Assembly: GCA_038850735.1 (NCBI GenBank) | Contig: JAWCLO010000011.1 | Span: 1 to 64,000 of the forward strand | Reading direction: 5' to 3' | From: Methanomassiliicoccales archaeon | GTDB lineage: Archaea > Thermoplasmatota > Thermoplasmata > Methanomassiliicoccales > JACIVX01 | Length of the DNA stretch: 64,000 bases | The notes under the pieces: generated by a model | The model's input: only the letters and a program-made list of their open reading frames with translations | What the model was told of the DNA's origin: nothing | The model's database searches: none | Made by a program: the position numbers and the translations under genes | In this document: positions 63,431 to 64,000 of the stretch, piece by piece | Layout: each line of letters begins with the position of its first letter | How positions within the stretch are numbered: position 1 is the first letter of the stretch

Positions 63431-64000
63431 GCAAACTCGATATTTGGGTAATTGCAAGATAATTCTATCTATGAGTAAAACAAAAATTATTGCAGTTCCG
63501 AATCTATATGATCAAAATGAGCAAAATAGAATTTATTTGCATTCGCATAAAGGGAACATATATAATTAATCAAGAGGATTATTCCTTGTTCAAGTTTTGC
63601 CGTCATCTCGTATTTTTGAGCTTGTCAATTCTACGTCCTTGAAACTTCGGAATATCTCGCCGTGAGATTTCTCAAGAATGCCGTTGGCGGTTACTCATGT
63701 ATGTTGTTGTGCTGGCTTATTCTCATGATGTGAAAACAAGAATCTTAGACAATCGCCCAACCATCTTATCCATGAGCCCAAAAGGAGTAATTATGATTAA
63801 GATGTGGAATCACACATTCTCGCAGGGGTACAAATAATCAATATTTGTTTCCTCGCCATAGTTCTCAAGGGATAAAAGGAAATCTCAGAGTTTTGGGGGA
63901 AATTCTTCTTGCGTCTTGCGAGGGAGGGAATACAGTTGGATATTTGCTGCAAGGATAAGCCAGAATCGAGCGGCCTTATATAAAGCGGGGAAAGCATACA
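63431..64000. other. Intergenic tail, possible promoter at the edge
   Basis: The last 570 bases hold no supported gene. An open frame at 63797-63997 (minus) has no ribosome site and no recognisable product. At 63975-63985 the sequence cttatataaag looks like an archaeal TATA box. The gene it serves, on the plus strand, would begin beyond base 64000; because the core is nearly symmetric the direction is uncertain. Confidence 0.4.

Noticed and set aside
63797-63997. Minus-strand frame at the right edge
   Set aside because: No motif and no start signal; a TATA-like element at its upstream end probably serves a gene outside the window.

Overview
The window is archaeal chromosome, gene-dense and of moderate GC content. 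Archaeal markers are glycerol-1-phosphate dehydrogenase (EgsA), the membrane-anchored LonB protease, the Hel308 helicase, the KEOPS subunit Cgi121, the archaeal HMG-CoA synthase/thiolase/DUF35 set, archaeal NMN adenylyltransferase, a Clp1/GRC3 kinase, TATA-box promoters with several predicted leaderless starts, and a tRNA whose CCA is not encoded. The HdrA/MvhD-type electron-transfer protein, a C-terminus resembling a methanogen output domain and a degraded methanogen-style histidine kinase suggest a euryarchaeon, perhaps Thermoplasmatota related to methanogens. That placement is inference; no rRNA is present. There is no prophage, insertion sequence, CRISPR array or ribosomal protein cluster.

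Layout. 1-8.3 kb: a truncated iron-sulfur flavoprotein, two tandem small paralogues, arsenite methyltransferase, a surface protein, a methyltransferase, a homocitrate/isopropylmalate synthase-family enzyme, a ZIP metal transporter and an MFS permease. 8.6-17.5 kb: a minimal SufC-SufB pair, the wreck of a receiver/histidine kinase gene, an ATP-cone nuclease, a VOC protein, a NifX-like protein, a GNAT-like protein, a DUF1786 protein and an HdrA-MvhD fusion without the FAD domain. 18-27 kb: a small zinc ribbon gene not long enough for routine calling and the dTDP-rhamnose genes (rmlA, D, C, B), interrupted by an iron alcohol dehydrogenase, a flavoprotein, a zinc-ribbon/HisA-like barrel protein and a 2-hydroxyacid dehydrogenase. 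27-33 kb: a GAF/PAS sensor, a metal P-type ATPase with a NikR-like regulator, a flavoprotein and a CheY-like receiver.

33-43.5 kb: DUF63 membrane protein, egsA, UPF0179, a molybdopterin operon (moaD-moaE-moaC-moaB-moeA, with no moaA), purC and two overlapping KaiC-like ATPases, one with a destroyed Walker A motif. 42.4-53.3 kb: LonB with two NAD-salvage genes, a DMT permease overlapping hel308, a third KaiC-like ATPase, homoserine kinase and threonine synthase, and an ion-transporter-superfamily permease. 53.4-64 kb: Cgi121, a 1449-residue protein built of about twenty helical repeats, the mevalonate operon (regulator, HMG-CoA synthase, thiolase, DUF35), tRNA-Pro(CGG) and a Clp1/GRC3 kinase.

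The main themes are isoprenoid and archaeal lipid synthesis (egsA plus the mevalonate operon), cofactor assembly (Fe-S, molybdopterin, NAD), sugar nucleotides for surface glycans, and metal handling. The least ordinary items are the giant repeat protein, the mevalonate-operon thiolase lacking its canonical catalytic Cys and His, the candidate three-site operator upstream of that operon, the FAD-less HdrA-MvhD fusion, and the KaiC-like pair.
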